Shown in pieces: positions 11,884 to 25,062 of a DNA stretch of 64,000 nucleotides. The notes under the pieces are model-generated. The model had not been told where the DNA came from and did no database searches. It was given only the letters and a program-made list of their open reading frames with translations. The position numbers and the translations under genes were made by a program. The stretch lies in NCBI GenBank assembly GCA_007844125.1, contig CM017567.1, positions 14,046,046-14,110,045 of the forward strand, read 5' to 3'. How positions within the stretch are numbered: position 1 is the first letter of the stretch; each line of letters begins with the position of its first letter. Source of the DNA: Sinonovacula constricta (lineage: Eukaryota > Mollusca > Bivalvia > Cardiida > Solecurtidae).

Positions 11884-14800
11884 ATGGATAACATAAACCG
11901 AAAATCGAATGGCGTCGAACTTAAATCAATGAAGATAGATGTAAGTTGTGTGTTTTTTCTTGTATTCCATTTTGTTGTTAGTATTTTAGCAAAATTGAAG
12001 TAATTTTTGTCACTTCTTTTTTATCTTGTTCTATCTGCTTTGATCAAGTTCATGTTGTACATTTCTGCATGTTTAGTGTTGTTTTTTTATTGTCTTAAGG
12101 CCTGTACACAAGTTACGCTAATTTACATTAGACATAAGTATAAATTTGCTTTAAAAATCGACTCTGGCGAAATAACGCCTAATTGTAGTTAAACAGTTAT
12201 TTACTTATGGATCAATATGACGATACCTGTCAAAGAAAAGTCCTATACACACATATTGTCATTGACAAATATATGAATAAAAAGTTTATAAATAATGATA
12301 TCAATTTGAAAGTTGTCACATATAAGTAGATGCTGAGTCTGAAAACACAACAACATAATTAGCTTGGTTAATGTATTTATGTAAATGCGGAATAAATGTA
12401 CACACTTACTATTAAATAGGGTTAAATAAGCACACGTGACCAACCGCGTACTATTAGTTCAAGTAATTATCTTCAAAAATATTTTTCCGCAAAACATTAA
12501 AACACTAGTACCTGGTTCTATATGCGTGTTTACAGTGCCACGAAGCAGGGCTTTTAGGTATCCCAGATGAAAATAGCGATAATAAACAACATAACACAGA
12601 AAAACAGTCCACAGAAAAGACGTGTAATGGAACGCCTGAAAAAAATGTCAGTGCGCAAACAAATATTGATATCGTGGACATCGATGACGAAAAAGATGAA
12701 AAGCTCCAAGATCCACTAAGTGTGAAAACAAAAGAACACGAAAGTGATCATGATAATGAGGATGACGATGATGTCGGACTTGATGGGTTATATTCGGCAT
12801 CAGCCTCTAGTGAGAAAATCAACGGTCAGGCCCCCATCTCAAAGCGACTGTGTGTCTATCTGCTCGGCTGTGTCCTCGCTGGAGTCCTGTTGGTTGTCAT
12901 CGTCATGTTAAACATTACAGACAAAGTAAGTGTGATTATACTTTTTAGCATGTCTTGTCACAAATCAGTTAATAGTCTGATGTTGGTGGAACATCCTGGC
13001 AATCATTTACCCACCCTGTTTTGTTTGTGTGTCGTGGTTTATTACATTAATTTACGTGTTGTTCTAAAACATTGGCAAACCACCACAACCAGTTCCGATA
13101 TCAAGTGGTTTCCTCCTTTCAAACTTCGATTGGTAAATTTCCACCGCGTTCTTCAGAGCTGCGGCCGACCGAGATGATCAGACTTGATCCGGAACTATCT
13201 AGTTCGAGTTTTGATCTCGTTTTTTTTTTCCAAAGCCAAATGGGAGGCTGACTGTATATTAATGTCTAATATGACATTCCTTCCAGTCTAACTTGTATAT
13301 TAATGTCTAATATGACATTCCTTCCAGTCTAACTTGTGATGCCAAGGAAGTGATTAGAATGATTAACACATGTTCTGTACCCCACATTATCGACAGTGTT
13401 TTTCTCGGGAGCCTCATCAATAGTCTTTTTTTATGACAATTCGGTTGCCTGGTCGATCAAGAAGAGAGTACGGCATCAGGTTGCTTTGTTGCAATATCTA
13501 AAAGGGAATTAACTTTTCTTACAGATCAAGAATTCAACTGCCAGTCGTTGGAAGTAGGAAGAATAAATGTTCTTTTGTTCTGGTGGTTGTTTGCAAGATT
13601 CCGCCCTTACAAAGCTAATAAAGTTGATAAAGTTTGGTCCACTTTTGCTACTGACGTGTTCCCATTTTATTGCTATATCTACAACTGCTGCGATCTCTGT
13701 CAGAGCCTTGTCGTGTCCGCACTTGTATCGACATCTGAAAGAGACTTTCTACAAGAGGATAATGTATCCTCATGGCTAGCCGGTTTTCTAGTGAAACTCG
13801 GATCATTCGTTCTCCCAAAGTCTTCAAGTGAAATAGTGGTAGATGAGAATCAAATGTTGACCTAATAAGAAAAAAATGCTATTGGACTCTCTTCCATGCG
13901 CCACAGAGTGTTCCATATACGGGCTTTACAACTTGTTATTCTAAGCATAGTCAACTGCGACAACAACAGATTTACGCACTTCTTCTTCGATTTGGCGAAC
14001 CCCTCTTTGAATCCAGCGTTTGTCATCGTTTGATTTAGCTGACTTTGATTCTTACCTCGTTATGCACTCTATGCGATAGGTCATGGCTACATCGGCCTGT
14101 TGTGACAATGCCGACGAAATCATTATGTTTAAAACTTTATCCGGCATCTTCCACGGCTTTGTCTGCTTCCCACCGGTCGTGCCCTTTAAATCTGTACTTT
14201 TTTATGTGTCTCATCACGACTCTTTTTCAACATTATGTCTAGGAGAACGATAGTGATCTTGTTGTCTGTCAGAGAAGTCATCGTAAGCTGTAATCTTTCT
14301 GACCGGTCTTTAACGACATATAAATGTATTTTGGAACACCAAGTCATTGCCTAAGTCACGTGTTAATGATTCTTTCTAAGGCTTCGACGGAGCACTGGAC
14401 ATGAGGATTTGTCAAATCGGTCTCCATGCTGGTCATAAAATGCCGTATACCTCGAATGAAGATCGCTCTTGTCCTCATCCACGATTCACCCGATTGCCTC
14501 ACTTCTGTGATACTCTATTTGTCTGTCAGAATGCTGTTGAGTCTCGTTCTAAGGCGTTTTAACTCTTTTTCTGTAAGGATTGCTTTACCAACATCAAAAC
14601 CACGACATAAATCTACACACATCGGTATAGTCCTACACATTTCGGGAACATTCGTTAATGTATGGAACCTATTTAATTAACTTATCACGCTTGTCTTAAA
14701 TTCACGCATTTTTCTTATAGCTTTGCATGAAAATAAAAAAAGTAAGCGATATATGATTTGGCATAAAGACACACACATTGTATCAAAGTCTAAAAGAGGC

Positions 14801-17800
14801 GTTAATAATAACATCAGAAAAAAACTGTCTAATTGCGGTGAACTGCACGACAATCAATCTTTTGGAAAAACATGTACTTGTATGTTCCCCACAGGCAAAC
14901 GGTAATTATAATTATTTTGGACATAATATACCTTTTGTCAAATAGGCGAATATATAGATATTGTTTAAAGAATACAAATAACATGTATAGTTTAGCTGAA
15001 GCTTTGATTTGTATTTAACATTCTATGAAGAATGAATTAATATTACATAAACATCAAGCAATAATCTAATAACGGAAAGGTTTGATATTTATTATTGTTT
15101 ATGCGTTATCTTGACTGTTTGATTACTTGTGTGTGTATGTTCACATAAAGTGTGCTTGTTTTAATAAATGAAAATAATTGGCTTTGAATTGGATTTATGA
15201 CCAACAGTTTACTTAATAAAATTGATAGAAACAAATAACAGTTTTATTTTGATACAACAATAGTATTTATGAACCCTTTTTAAATCTGTGTCTCTAACTT
15301 TGTTCGTGGAATAGAGCTTGAAATAAGAAAACCGAAAAAAAAAAACACTGTTAAATAATAAATATTTCAAAGTAAGCAGTCTCATTCAATACAAACAGTA
15401 ATAGTTTCTAAAAATGTTAAACCCTATACCAGACCGGAAGTTGTTGTACAGCTTTGCTGAACCATGCTCAAAAGCTCCACTTGATGCATTTTTGTTTCAG
15501 ACGAGTTATTTCCAAGGTTCTACTCAAATTGTCAAATTGCATTGAATTTTGTTTGTGCTATATGTGGAAAGACATTTTATTTTACGCCATGGTGGTAACA
15601 TTATGTTATTTCTCATCTTCAATCCTTGAGATTTCCTCCGAATAAATCATGCAAATTAATGTATTCAAATGTTATCGAATGAAATAAATACTGAGTATTG
15701 TTACTCTCATTTCAGCCGGAAAGCACCAGCACTGACACATTTTTCGACGAAGGTAAAACTCACTTTTCAAAGAGCATATCTGATAAAATGTCAAAATGTT
15801 CCTTTGATATCGCAAACAAACACAATGTTAGTTGAAAACTATTAAAAAACACAACAACAACAAGTCAAAAAATCTACTTCTATTAGTTGAACTTAGTTTA
15901 ACTTGCATATTGGATTTCTCCTAATAGCTTGACAATTTTGATTCTCAATGTCAGCGTCTTAAAAACATTGACTTATATTCCACCGTCTATCACTGCCAGG
16001 CCTTGAATGTTTCCAGCTTTAATCATTGATACATCTTATATTGCTTCTTGTGCGCATCAACGCCAGCTGGACATCGGAAGAGGACATCAGCTCATTACTC
16101 GTTTTCAATCTGTTTAATGAAAGCTTAAACGAACAAGAATCGAGTGTGCACACTTATTTTCCTACTATTTTAGATATTGATCGCGATCCCAGTTCATGGG
16201 CCTTATGGACCGATTGGTCCCAATGTTCTCTGACATGTGGCACTGGTAATACGACAAGATATCGAACACTGGACCGTCATGCCGAGTATGTAGGCGATGG
16301 GTCTGGTGGCATCGAAATTCTCCGGCAAACGGAAATCGAGGAGTTTCTGCTGAAATCGTGTCCAGGTAATTAGGATACAACATTTGTAATTATTAATTGA
16401 TTACTACAAAGATCCAGCAATACGGATAATTATTATTATTATTATTTTATTTTTATTACTAATATTAAAAGCCACGCCCTGTGAAGAAAGGCGACATTAA
16501 AAGCCGTATTATTCTCGATTTAAACGAGATACTGAATAAACTTCATTTTATCTATGGTCCTAATTTATTTACAATTTATTTTACACTAAGAGGTGGAATG
16601 AGATCCGCTCATTTTTTTCTCGAGATCGGCTTACTATCATTTTCCTCGTTTAGTTAATGCCTGTATTAAGTGGGTACCGTAGTCAGTCCTAAATAAGATG
16701 GGTATGCCAATGAAAATATATCTTTCAGCTAATTATTTGTTAATGAACAATTCTTTTGTAGAAATGAAACATGGCCATCTCCACACGTCTGTACGTTCTT
16801 TCTCGTTTTATTCTCTTTAAAGTTTTGTATTACCCACGTGTATTCGAATATTATGTCGTATTTAAGAGTGACGTATCATTAAAATAATATAACGTTATTG
16901 AGAATAACCTTCCCCTAACAGTCGATGGTGGATTGAGCCAATGGGCACCGTGGAGCCTATGTTCCAGCGACTGTGGACCCGGGATTCAAATCCGGCACCG
17001 CGAGTGTACAAACCCAATCCCCAAACATGGCGGCAGAAACTGCACGGGCAAAACCCAAGTGACGAGAAAATGCTTGCTGAAACCCTGCCCTGGTATTATA
17101 TGGTTTAAAGCCATCAACTGCTTTGTATTAGCGCTACACCCTTTTTTAAATTCCGTGTTTGACAAGATGCATTTAGTAGAACATTTCTTTCTTTCAAAAC
17201 GACTTAATGAAATCGTAATTTGTTGTTCAACTTCTAAGTTTTAAATCCTTAATCCTTAGATAGTCCGTGTTCAGCTGTACTACCATTTGAAACTGTTGTA
17301 GAAAGGTTTGCAAGGAAAGTGGGATGCAGGGATTTGCCGGCATTTTTGCCGATACTGTGCAGCGACATTTCTATCATTATAGCACAAGGGGCACTTATGA
17401 GGTGTCCAGGGACTGAACCCGGCCGGTCCATTATACTTACACTAACGAGTCAGCTGTAATGCTGTCCCCCTTAGCCCCGAGCATTAGAAGGGAAGCCACT
17501 ACTACCAACTTTAAAGTCTTGAATTTGACCCGGCCGGGGTTTGAACCCGTGACCTCCCGATGCCGACGGTCTACCAATTGAGCTATTGCGGCCGGTGCAA
17601 GGAAAGTAATATTACCAATTGAATGTTATATTTTCTGCGTTTTCATATTTTAGTTGATGGCGGATTCAACTTGTGGTCTAGTTGGTCTGTCTGTTCTGTA
17701 ACATGCGGTACCGGCCTGAAGAGCCGAGACCGAACATGCAGCAACCCGCCGCCGCAGTATAGCGGTGTCCCCTGTACTGGACCGGTCAAGATACAGAGCT

Positions 17801-20800
17801 TTGCGGCGGTACCAGATGCCCTGGTAAATACTCATTAAAGATTTAAAACCTTCCATGTAATGTTCAAATCCTGAAAAATGTCAAATAGGTCACAATTACA
17901 CAAATAAGTTTACATTCAATTATTTCGCTATTTTCACATGGAATTGACATTTGCACATCTCGCCATTTTTCGGGGAAAGGAATATTTGAGGATATGTTGT
18001 GTTTTTACTAAAAATCTTTTTAGTATCGGATTAATTTTGTTGTTGAGTTTTCGCTCTCCGAAAATGTGCAGCATTGGGGTAAAATGTCTTTTATTGCATC
18101 ATTTCTTAATGAATCCAGTAATCCCGTTTTTGTGTTTTAAGTCCACGGCGCATTTTCTCTGTGGTCCGACTGGACCCTGTGCACCGTATCATGTGGTACC
18201 GGGATCCAGACCAGGCGCCGGGCCTGTGACAACCCACCACCGGCTGACGGAGGCTGGGACTGTGCCGGTCGGAGGTTTGAAAAACAGACATGCACTCTGC
18301 CGGAATGTCCTGGTGCGTATCATAACGATTTTTAACTTAAGTCAGGAAACAATTATTCAAGTGATGATTAGTTTTGAACTATAGTTCTTAAGTCAATCGT
18401 TTTATTCCATTTGTCGGTTTGATTGAATACAGAGTGTCAAATATGGTTTATGACCAGTGATCTGGCCACAGCTTAACGTATGTACATTGCGCAAAGCAGC
18501 ACTCGTTCCACACTTCATAGATACCTAAATTATTGCGTCACTGGTAAGCCAGTCGGCATACAGTGACTGGGATATAAGTATATTTGGTATTTCCACGTGT
18601 GTTTCGAAACTACTTTGCTAAATTGTTGTGTTTCAAATTGCCTTTAAGTAGTTCTTCGTAACAAAAGACAGCTCTCTTTAAAAGCACACCCTCATACAAA
18701 ATCAAGCGACAGTTTCTCATCGTAGTTTAACAAAGTTTTGACTATTTAACTAATGAAAAATGTATTATTAAAAAATATAGGGTAGCTGTTTTCTTCTATA
18801 CTCTAATTGTTGATGTTTCGCATGTGTTCAATTAAAATAGTTTCAATATACTGCATCAACTCAACTGCAATGAAGATGTTTTCTGTACAAATGAAGACTT
18901 TCTGTTACACGTTGATAATGATATCAGACAGTTTTCAATCATTTTGTTTTGTCTTAACCTTTATTTTATTCAGAAGTAAGTATATTTATAAATACTTTTA
19001 GATTGTTACTGATATTAATTCGTATTATTAATTTGATATCAACTTGTTTGCTTAGCTTGTAACATTATACTCAACATACCATCACATACACATAACACAT
19101 TCTGTGACGATTGAGTGTAAATTAAAACATTAACCCAAATTTAATCTTTGACCGTTTCTACTCCTGTATCAATCAGTGGACGGTGATTGGGCCACATGGT
19201 CCGAATGGACACAGTGTACATGGTCGTGCGGGTCTGGTCTCAGGTACCGGGCTCGAGCCTGCACCGACCCATCCCCACAGCATGGCGGCCAGACATGCAC
19301 AGGACCCTCGTACGAGACACAAGATTGCAGCATTCAACCATGCCCAGGTATAAACGTTCACATTACATTAAGTAGATGATAAGTGCAAATGCTATACTTT
19401 CGACAGTGCTTTCGAATATTTTTCGTCGAAAACAAACGACAATAATCAATATTAAAATGCTGATGATACACTTTCCAACTAAATTCGCTGGAAATCTATG
19501 GCCTTGAGAAGACCATGAATATTCATTGATTTCGAGATATTCAAACAACGATCATGAAATATTAGTTTTATGAGAAAATAAATTATTGGTACATTAGTTT
19601 TTTCCCTGCCCAAAGATAATCCTTGTATTTGTATAGTACTAGGTGAATACGTGAAATTAAATGTAATATTGAAACATGTTAATGTGCCGTTTAGGGATGT
19701 GGTGTATATACAAGACAAGTTTTGTCGTTTTCCTTTCAGTTTTTTTAGACGTATTCCTTATTATTAAAAGTGTAAACTTCAATGTTAGACAACATAAGGC
19801 CCAGGCTGGTGTGTTCAGATACCTGGTCACTAACACCAAATTAAACTGGCTGAACACAAATGAATCAAACTAAAAAAATTAGTTTAGACCCAGATTACTG
19901 AACACTTCTGCTGGAGACAGTCCGATCTACTTGGATCTACACGATTAGCTGCTAAGTCTATACCAATATGTCCGGGGACAGTCCGATCTATTTGGATCTA
20001 CAAAATTTCCTGCTAAGTATATACCAGTATGTCCGGGGACAGTCTGACCTAGTTGGATCTACACAATTTTCTGCTAAGTATATACCAGTATGTCCGGGGA
20101 CAGTCTGACCTAGTTGGATCTACACAGTTTCCAGCTAAGTATATACCAGTATGTCCGGGGTCAGTCTGATCTAGTTGGATCTACACAGTTTCCAGCTAAG
20201 TATAAACCAGTATGTCCGGGGACAGTCTGACCTAGTTGGATCTACACAGTTTTCAGCAAAGTATATACGAGTATGTCCGGGGACAGTCTGATCTAGTTGG
20301 ATCTACACAGTTTCCAGCTAAGTATATACCAGTATGTCCGGGGACAGTCTGACCTAGTTGGATCTACACAGTTTCCAACTAAGTATATACCAGTATGTCC
20401 GGGGACAGTCTGACCTAGTTGGATCTACACAGTTTCCAGCTAAGTATATACCAGTATGTCCGGGGACAGTCTGATCTAGTTGGATCTACACAATGTCCTG
20501 CTAAGTATATACCAGTATGTCCGGGGACAGTCTGATCTAGTTGGATCTACACAATGTCCTGCTAAGTATATACCAGTATGTCCGGAGACAGTCTGACCTA
20601 GTTGGATCTACACAATTTCCTGCTAAGTATATACCAGTATGTCCGGGGACAGTCTGACCTAGTTGGATCTACACAATTTCCAGCTAAGTATATACCAGTA
20701 TGTCCGGGGACAGTCTGACCTAGTTGGATCTACACAATTTCCTGCTAAGTATATACCAGTATGTCCGGGGACAGTATGATCTAGTTGGATCTACACAATT

Positions 20801-23800
20801 TCCTGCTAAGTATATACCAGTATGTCCGGGGACAGTCTGATCTAGTTGGATCTACACAATTTCCTGCTAAGTCTATACCAGTATGTCCGGGGCAGTCTGA
20901 TCTAGTTGGATCTACACAATTTCCTGCTAAGTATATACCAGTATGTCCGGGGTCAGTCTGATCTAGTTGGATCTACACAATTTCCTGCTAAGTGTATACC
21001 AGTATGTCCGGGGACAGCTGACCTAGTTGGATCTACACAATTTCCAACTAGTATTATCAGTATGTCCGGGGACAGTCTGGCCTAGTTGAATATACACAGT
21101 TTCCAGCTAAGTATATACCAGTATGTCCGGGGACAGTCTGACCTAGTTGGATCTACACAGTTTCCTGATAAGTATATACCAGTATGTCCGGGGACAGTCT
21201 GACCTAGTTGGATATACACAGTTTCCAACAAGTATATACCAGTATGTCCGTAAACAGTCTGACCTAGTTGGATCTACACAGTTTCCTGATAAGTATATAC
21301 CAGTATGTCCGGGGAAAGTCTGACCTAGATGGATCTACACAATTTCCAGCTAAGTATATACCAGTATGTCCGGGGACAGTCTGACCTAGTTGGATCTACA
21401 CAATTTCCTGCTAAGTCTATACCAGTATGTCCGGGGACAGTCTGATCTAGTTGGATATACACAGTTTCCAGCTAAGTATATACCAGTATGTCCGGGGACA
21501 GTCTGACCTAGTTGGATCTACACAGTTTCCAGCTAAGTATATACCAGTATGTCCGGGGACAGTCTGACCTAGTTGGATCTACACAGTTTCCAGCTAAGTA
21601 TAACCAGTATGTCCGGGGACAGTCTGACCTAGTTGGATATACACAGTTTCCAACAAGTATATACCAGTATGTCCGGGGACAGTCTGACCTAGTTGGATCT
21701 ACACAGTTTCCAGCTAAGTATATACCAGTATGTCCGGGGACAGTCTGACCTAGTTGGATCTACACAGTTTCCAGCTAAGTATACCAGTATGTCCAGGGGA
21801 CAGTCTGACCTAGTTGGATCTACACAGTTTCTGCTAAGTATATACCAGTATGTCCGGGGACAGTCTGACTAGTTGGATCTACACAGTTTCCAGCTAAGTA
21901 TAAACCAGTATGTCCGGGACAGTCTGACCTAGTTGGATCTACACAGTTCTGCTAAGTATATACCAGTATGTCCGGGACAGTCTGACTAGTTGGATCTACA
22001 CAGTTTCCAGCTAAGTATATACCAGTATGTCCGGGGACAGTCTGACCTAGTTGGATCTACACTGTTTTCAGCAAAGTATATACCAGTATGTCCGGGGACA
22101 GTCTGACCTAGTTGGATCTACACAGTTTTCAGCAAAGTATATACCAGTATGTCCGGGGACAGTCTGACCTAGTTGGATCTACACAATTTTCTGCTAAGTA
22201 TATACCAGTATGTCCGGGGACAGTCTGACCTAGTTGGATCTACACAGTTTCCATCTAAGTATATACCAGTATGTCCGGGTACAGTCTGACCTAGTTGGAT
22301 CTACACAATTTTCTGCTAAGTATATACCAGTATGTCCGGGGACAGTCTGACCTAGTTGGATCTACACAGTTTCCATCTAAGTATATACCAGTATGTCCGG
22401 GGACAGTCTGATCTAGTTGGATCTACACAGTTTCCAGCTAAGTATATACCAGTATGTCCGGGGACAGTCTGACCTAGTTGGATCTACACTGTTTTCAGCA
22501 AAGTATATACCAGTATGTCCGGGGACAGTCTGACCTAGTTGGATCTACACAGTTTTCAGCAAAGTATATACCAGTATGTCCGGGGACAGTCTGACCTAGT
22601 TGGATCTACACAATTTTCTGCTAAGTATATACCAGTATGTCCGGGGACAGTCTGACCTAGTTGGATCTACACAGTTTCCATCTAAGTATATACCAGTATG
22701 TCCGGGTACAGTCTGACCTAGTTGGATCTACACAGTTTCCAGCTAAGTATAAACCAGTATGTCCGGGGACAGTCTGACCTAGTTGGATCTACACAATTTC
22801 CTGCTAAGTATATACCAGTATGTCCGGGGTCAGTCTGATCTAGTTGGATCTACACAGTTTCCAACTAAGTATATACCAGTATGTCCGGGGACAGTCTGAC
22901 CTAGTTGGATCTACACAGTTTCCAGCTAAGTATATACCAGTATGTCCGGGAACAGTCTGACCTAGTTGGATAAACACAGTTTCCAACTAAGTATATACCA
23001 GTATGTCCGGGGACAGCCTGACCTAGTTGGATATACACAGTTTCCAACTAAGTATATACCAGTATGTCCGGGAACAGTCTGACCTAGTTGGATCTACACA
23101 GTTTCCAGCTAAGTATAAACCAGTATGTCCGGGGACAGTCTGATCTAGTTGGATCTACACAGTTTCCAGCTAAGTATATACCAGTATGTCCGGGGTCAGT
23201 CTGATCTAGTTGGATCTACACAGTTTCCAGCTAAGTATATACCAGTATGTCCGGGGTCAGTCTGATCTAGTTGGATCTACACAGTTTCCAACTAAGTATA
23301 TACCAGTATGTCCGGGGACAGTCTGACCTAGTTGGATCTACACAATGTCCTGCTAAGTATATACCAGTATGTCCGGGAACAGTCTGACCTAGTTGGATAT
23401 ACACAGTTTCCAACTAAGTATATACCAGTATGTCCGGGGTCAGTCTGATCTAGTTGGATCTACACAGTTTCCAACTAAGTATATACCAGTATGTCCGGGG
23501 ACAGTCTGACCTAGTTGGATCTACACAATGTCCTGCTAAGTATATACCAGTATGTCCGGGAACAGTCTGACCTAGTTGGATATTCACCGTTTCCTGATAA
23601 GTCGTTACCAATTTGTCAGGCTAACATTTCATTAAGTTGTAATCGAATAATTAAATAAATGTGAAATATACTATAGCAACCGTTCTAATGTTCTTTCCCT
23701 GTTTAGTTCCTCAAACGACATCACCACATGGTATGTTGGACCAGATAAATGGCCTGCTGACTTCAACAACATCAGATTCGTTCTCACAATCATCGACAAG

Positions 23801-24050
23801 TGTGTCCAGACAAGTTCCAGAAGTTACTCCATCATTGTCATCTCCGATTTCAATAAAAACAAACCCAGTATCAAAAGCGACGTCAACATCAGTTTCTTCA
23901 TCAACATCAACAGGATTTCTATTGACATCGACAACAGCGAAAACGACAGTAGCCACTAAATCATCAACAACAATAGCATCACCACCATCAGAAACAACAG
24001 AGCCGAAAGAGGTTCACCTACATACCACGCAGAGTTCGTCCAACTTCTAG
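11884..24050 (+). CDS. Predicted type II membrane protein with five TSP1 modules and a Ser/Thr-rich tail
   Basis: Nine exons: 11884-11940, 12536-12925, 15716-15752, 16174-16365, 16922-17092, 17654-17823, 18142-18312, 19177-19347 and 23707-24050. The protein would be about 567 aa if one missing base in exon 6 is allowed for. There is no N-terminal signal; an acidic cytoplasmic region (1-123) precedes one membrane helix (about 124-144, LCVYLLGCVLAGVLL...). Extracellular TSP1 modules follow, one per exon, mostly 57 residues with phase 1-1 borders, showing the W-x-x-W, C-S-x-T/D-C-G and C-P-G pattern. Module 1 (exon 4) is atypical, with only three cysteines. The tail, about 454-567, is Ser/Thr-rich and mucin-like. 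TSP1 modules usually bind matrix, glycosaminoglycans or other receptors. No specific orthologue is recognised. Module 3 is frameshifted at 17800-17802, so the gene may be damaged or the sequence may contain an error there. Confidence 0.85.
13254..13335. repeat. 41-bp tandem duplication
   Basis: Two exact adjacent copies (13254-13294 and 13295-13335) of a unit starting GTATATTAATGTC and ending CCAGTCTAACTT, in intron 2 of the TSP1 gene. The rest of that intron, to 15715, shows only weak open frames. On the minus strand between about 14350 and 14600 there are patches of plausible codons interrupted by stops, which could be a decayed transposon, but no family is recognisable. Confidence 0.85.
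17240..17597 (-). mobile_element. tRNA-derived SINE in TSP1-gene intron 5
   Basis: At the right end, the minus strand reads GCAATAGCTCAATTGGTAGA (box A like), then GGTTCAAACCCC (box B like), about 45 bp apart, like a tRNA gene. The expected anticodon stem does not pair well and the sequence continues leftward as a non-tRNA body with a second B-box-like motif (GGGTTCAGTCCC) near 17410. This fits a tRNA-headed SINE rather than a working tRNA gene. The left border is approximate. Confidence 0.6.
19890..23610. repeat. 3.7-kb minisatellite of 61-bp units in the last intron of the TSP1 gene
   Basis: About 60 copies of a 61-bp unit, GTCTGACCTAGTTGGATCT... ending CCAGTATGTCCGGGGACA. Copies differ at recurring positions (ACAGTTTCCAGC, ACAATTTCCTGC, ACAGTTTTCAGC and others). 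Blocks of neighbouring variants recur: the series starting at 22061 repeats at 22488, 427 bp or 7 units later, and a three-unit block recurs within 23280-23570. The array ends about 100 bp before the final coding exon. Open frames through it (for example 21512-21748) have no independent support. Confidence 0.97.
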
Positions 24051-24222
24051 GCAAACAAACTTCAAAGAAACATCAGCTTCATCATCAACATTGACAAGCC
24101 ACACACATCTGCATTAGAAAATATAGTGATAATACTGTGCATTCAATATACGGATGGTATTTTTTCCTCACGGATTAACCACTCTACGTTAGAAACATGA
24201 AAGTGTGTGTGTTTAAATAACC

Positions 24223-24228
24223 AATAAA
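24223..24228 (+). terminator. Candidate polyadenylation signal AATAAA for the TSP1 gene
   Basis: AATAAA about 170 bp after the TAG stop of the TSP1 gene, in AT-rich sequence that fits a short 3' untranslated region. Another AATAAA lies near 24377. The choice is inferred from spacing only. Confidence 0.5.
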
Positions 24229-24619
24229 TGATTTTTTATATAATTAAACAAAACTTAAGATCGTATTAAACTCATTTGATGTTTTTAGAATATTTCAAAT
24301 TTCTACACGGGAATGAGTTCGTTTCAAAATAACGAGGCGTTATATGTAAAATGTATTTATTGATACATGGATGTCAATAAACAATGCAAAAACTGATAAA
24401 AATTTGATTTTTCGGACAAAACAATAACTGACAAGCAGAAAAATATTCAGGTATCATATAAAGTACATACACAAAATTAGTACCCAGTCAAAATCCTCGC
24501 TAAGCCCACTTCATTTCTAAATGCATTGAAGAACAAACGAACATGGGAACAGTGTATACATCACAAGATTAACATCCTGTACATTTTTTCTCTTAGGGAA
24601 TACACAGGAAAGAGTCCTT

Positions 24620-24800
24620 GTGCGCCTTATATTCCACTTCCTGCGTAGAGCCAGTACGCAAACAGTAGCTACCAGGAGGAACGTGTAGTAAATAGTCGTG
24701 TGCATAGCCTGGCTAGGCCTGGGGATTCGAACCCGGAACTCCCGTTCCTCGCTGTAAGCAAGTAAACCAGTGCGGTACAGTGATCTAGCTCGTATATAAC
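24620..24800 (-). mobile_element. Possible tRNA-derived SINE
   Basis: The minus strand carries GGGTTCGAATCCCC (box B like) near 24720-24735. About 45-55 bp upstream is a weaker box A like stretch, ATCACTGTACCGCACTGG, near 24765-24785. The body is different from the SINE family at 48.6 and 63.0 kb. It lies in the short space between the two convergent genes and could belong to either 3' untranslated region. Confidence 0.4.
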
Positions 24801-25062
24801 GACTGGTATGAAATATGTATTTGTGCTGGTGAAATAAGTAAGGCACGTAGGAGTATCAACATCACATTAAATGACACTTAGTATAAGAATGCAAATGATG
24901 CTGACATATATTTAAATGTGGTGGCGAAATAAGATAATGTCGACGTATGTTGAATTGCGTCCGATATTGACTTGCGATATCCAGTTAGAGCTTTTTTATA
25001 TTAAATTATCATAAAAATAGATTTATGCAAACACTTACGTTGCACTAGCTCTTTGATTCAAA

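Noticed and set aside
13548..13865. 105-codon plus-strand open frame in TSP1 intron 2
   Set aside because: No homology, wrong context for the flanking exons, and overlapping frames of similar length; likely chance or decayed transposon.
17525..17597. Functional tRNA gene
   Set aside because: Box A and box B are present but the anticodon stem does not pair properly and the sequence continues into a SINE-like body.
21512..21748. Open frame with repeating peptide in the 61-bp array
   Set aside because: Product of the tandem repeat; neighbouring copies are frameshifted or stopped, and no start or splice context supports it.
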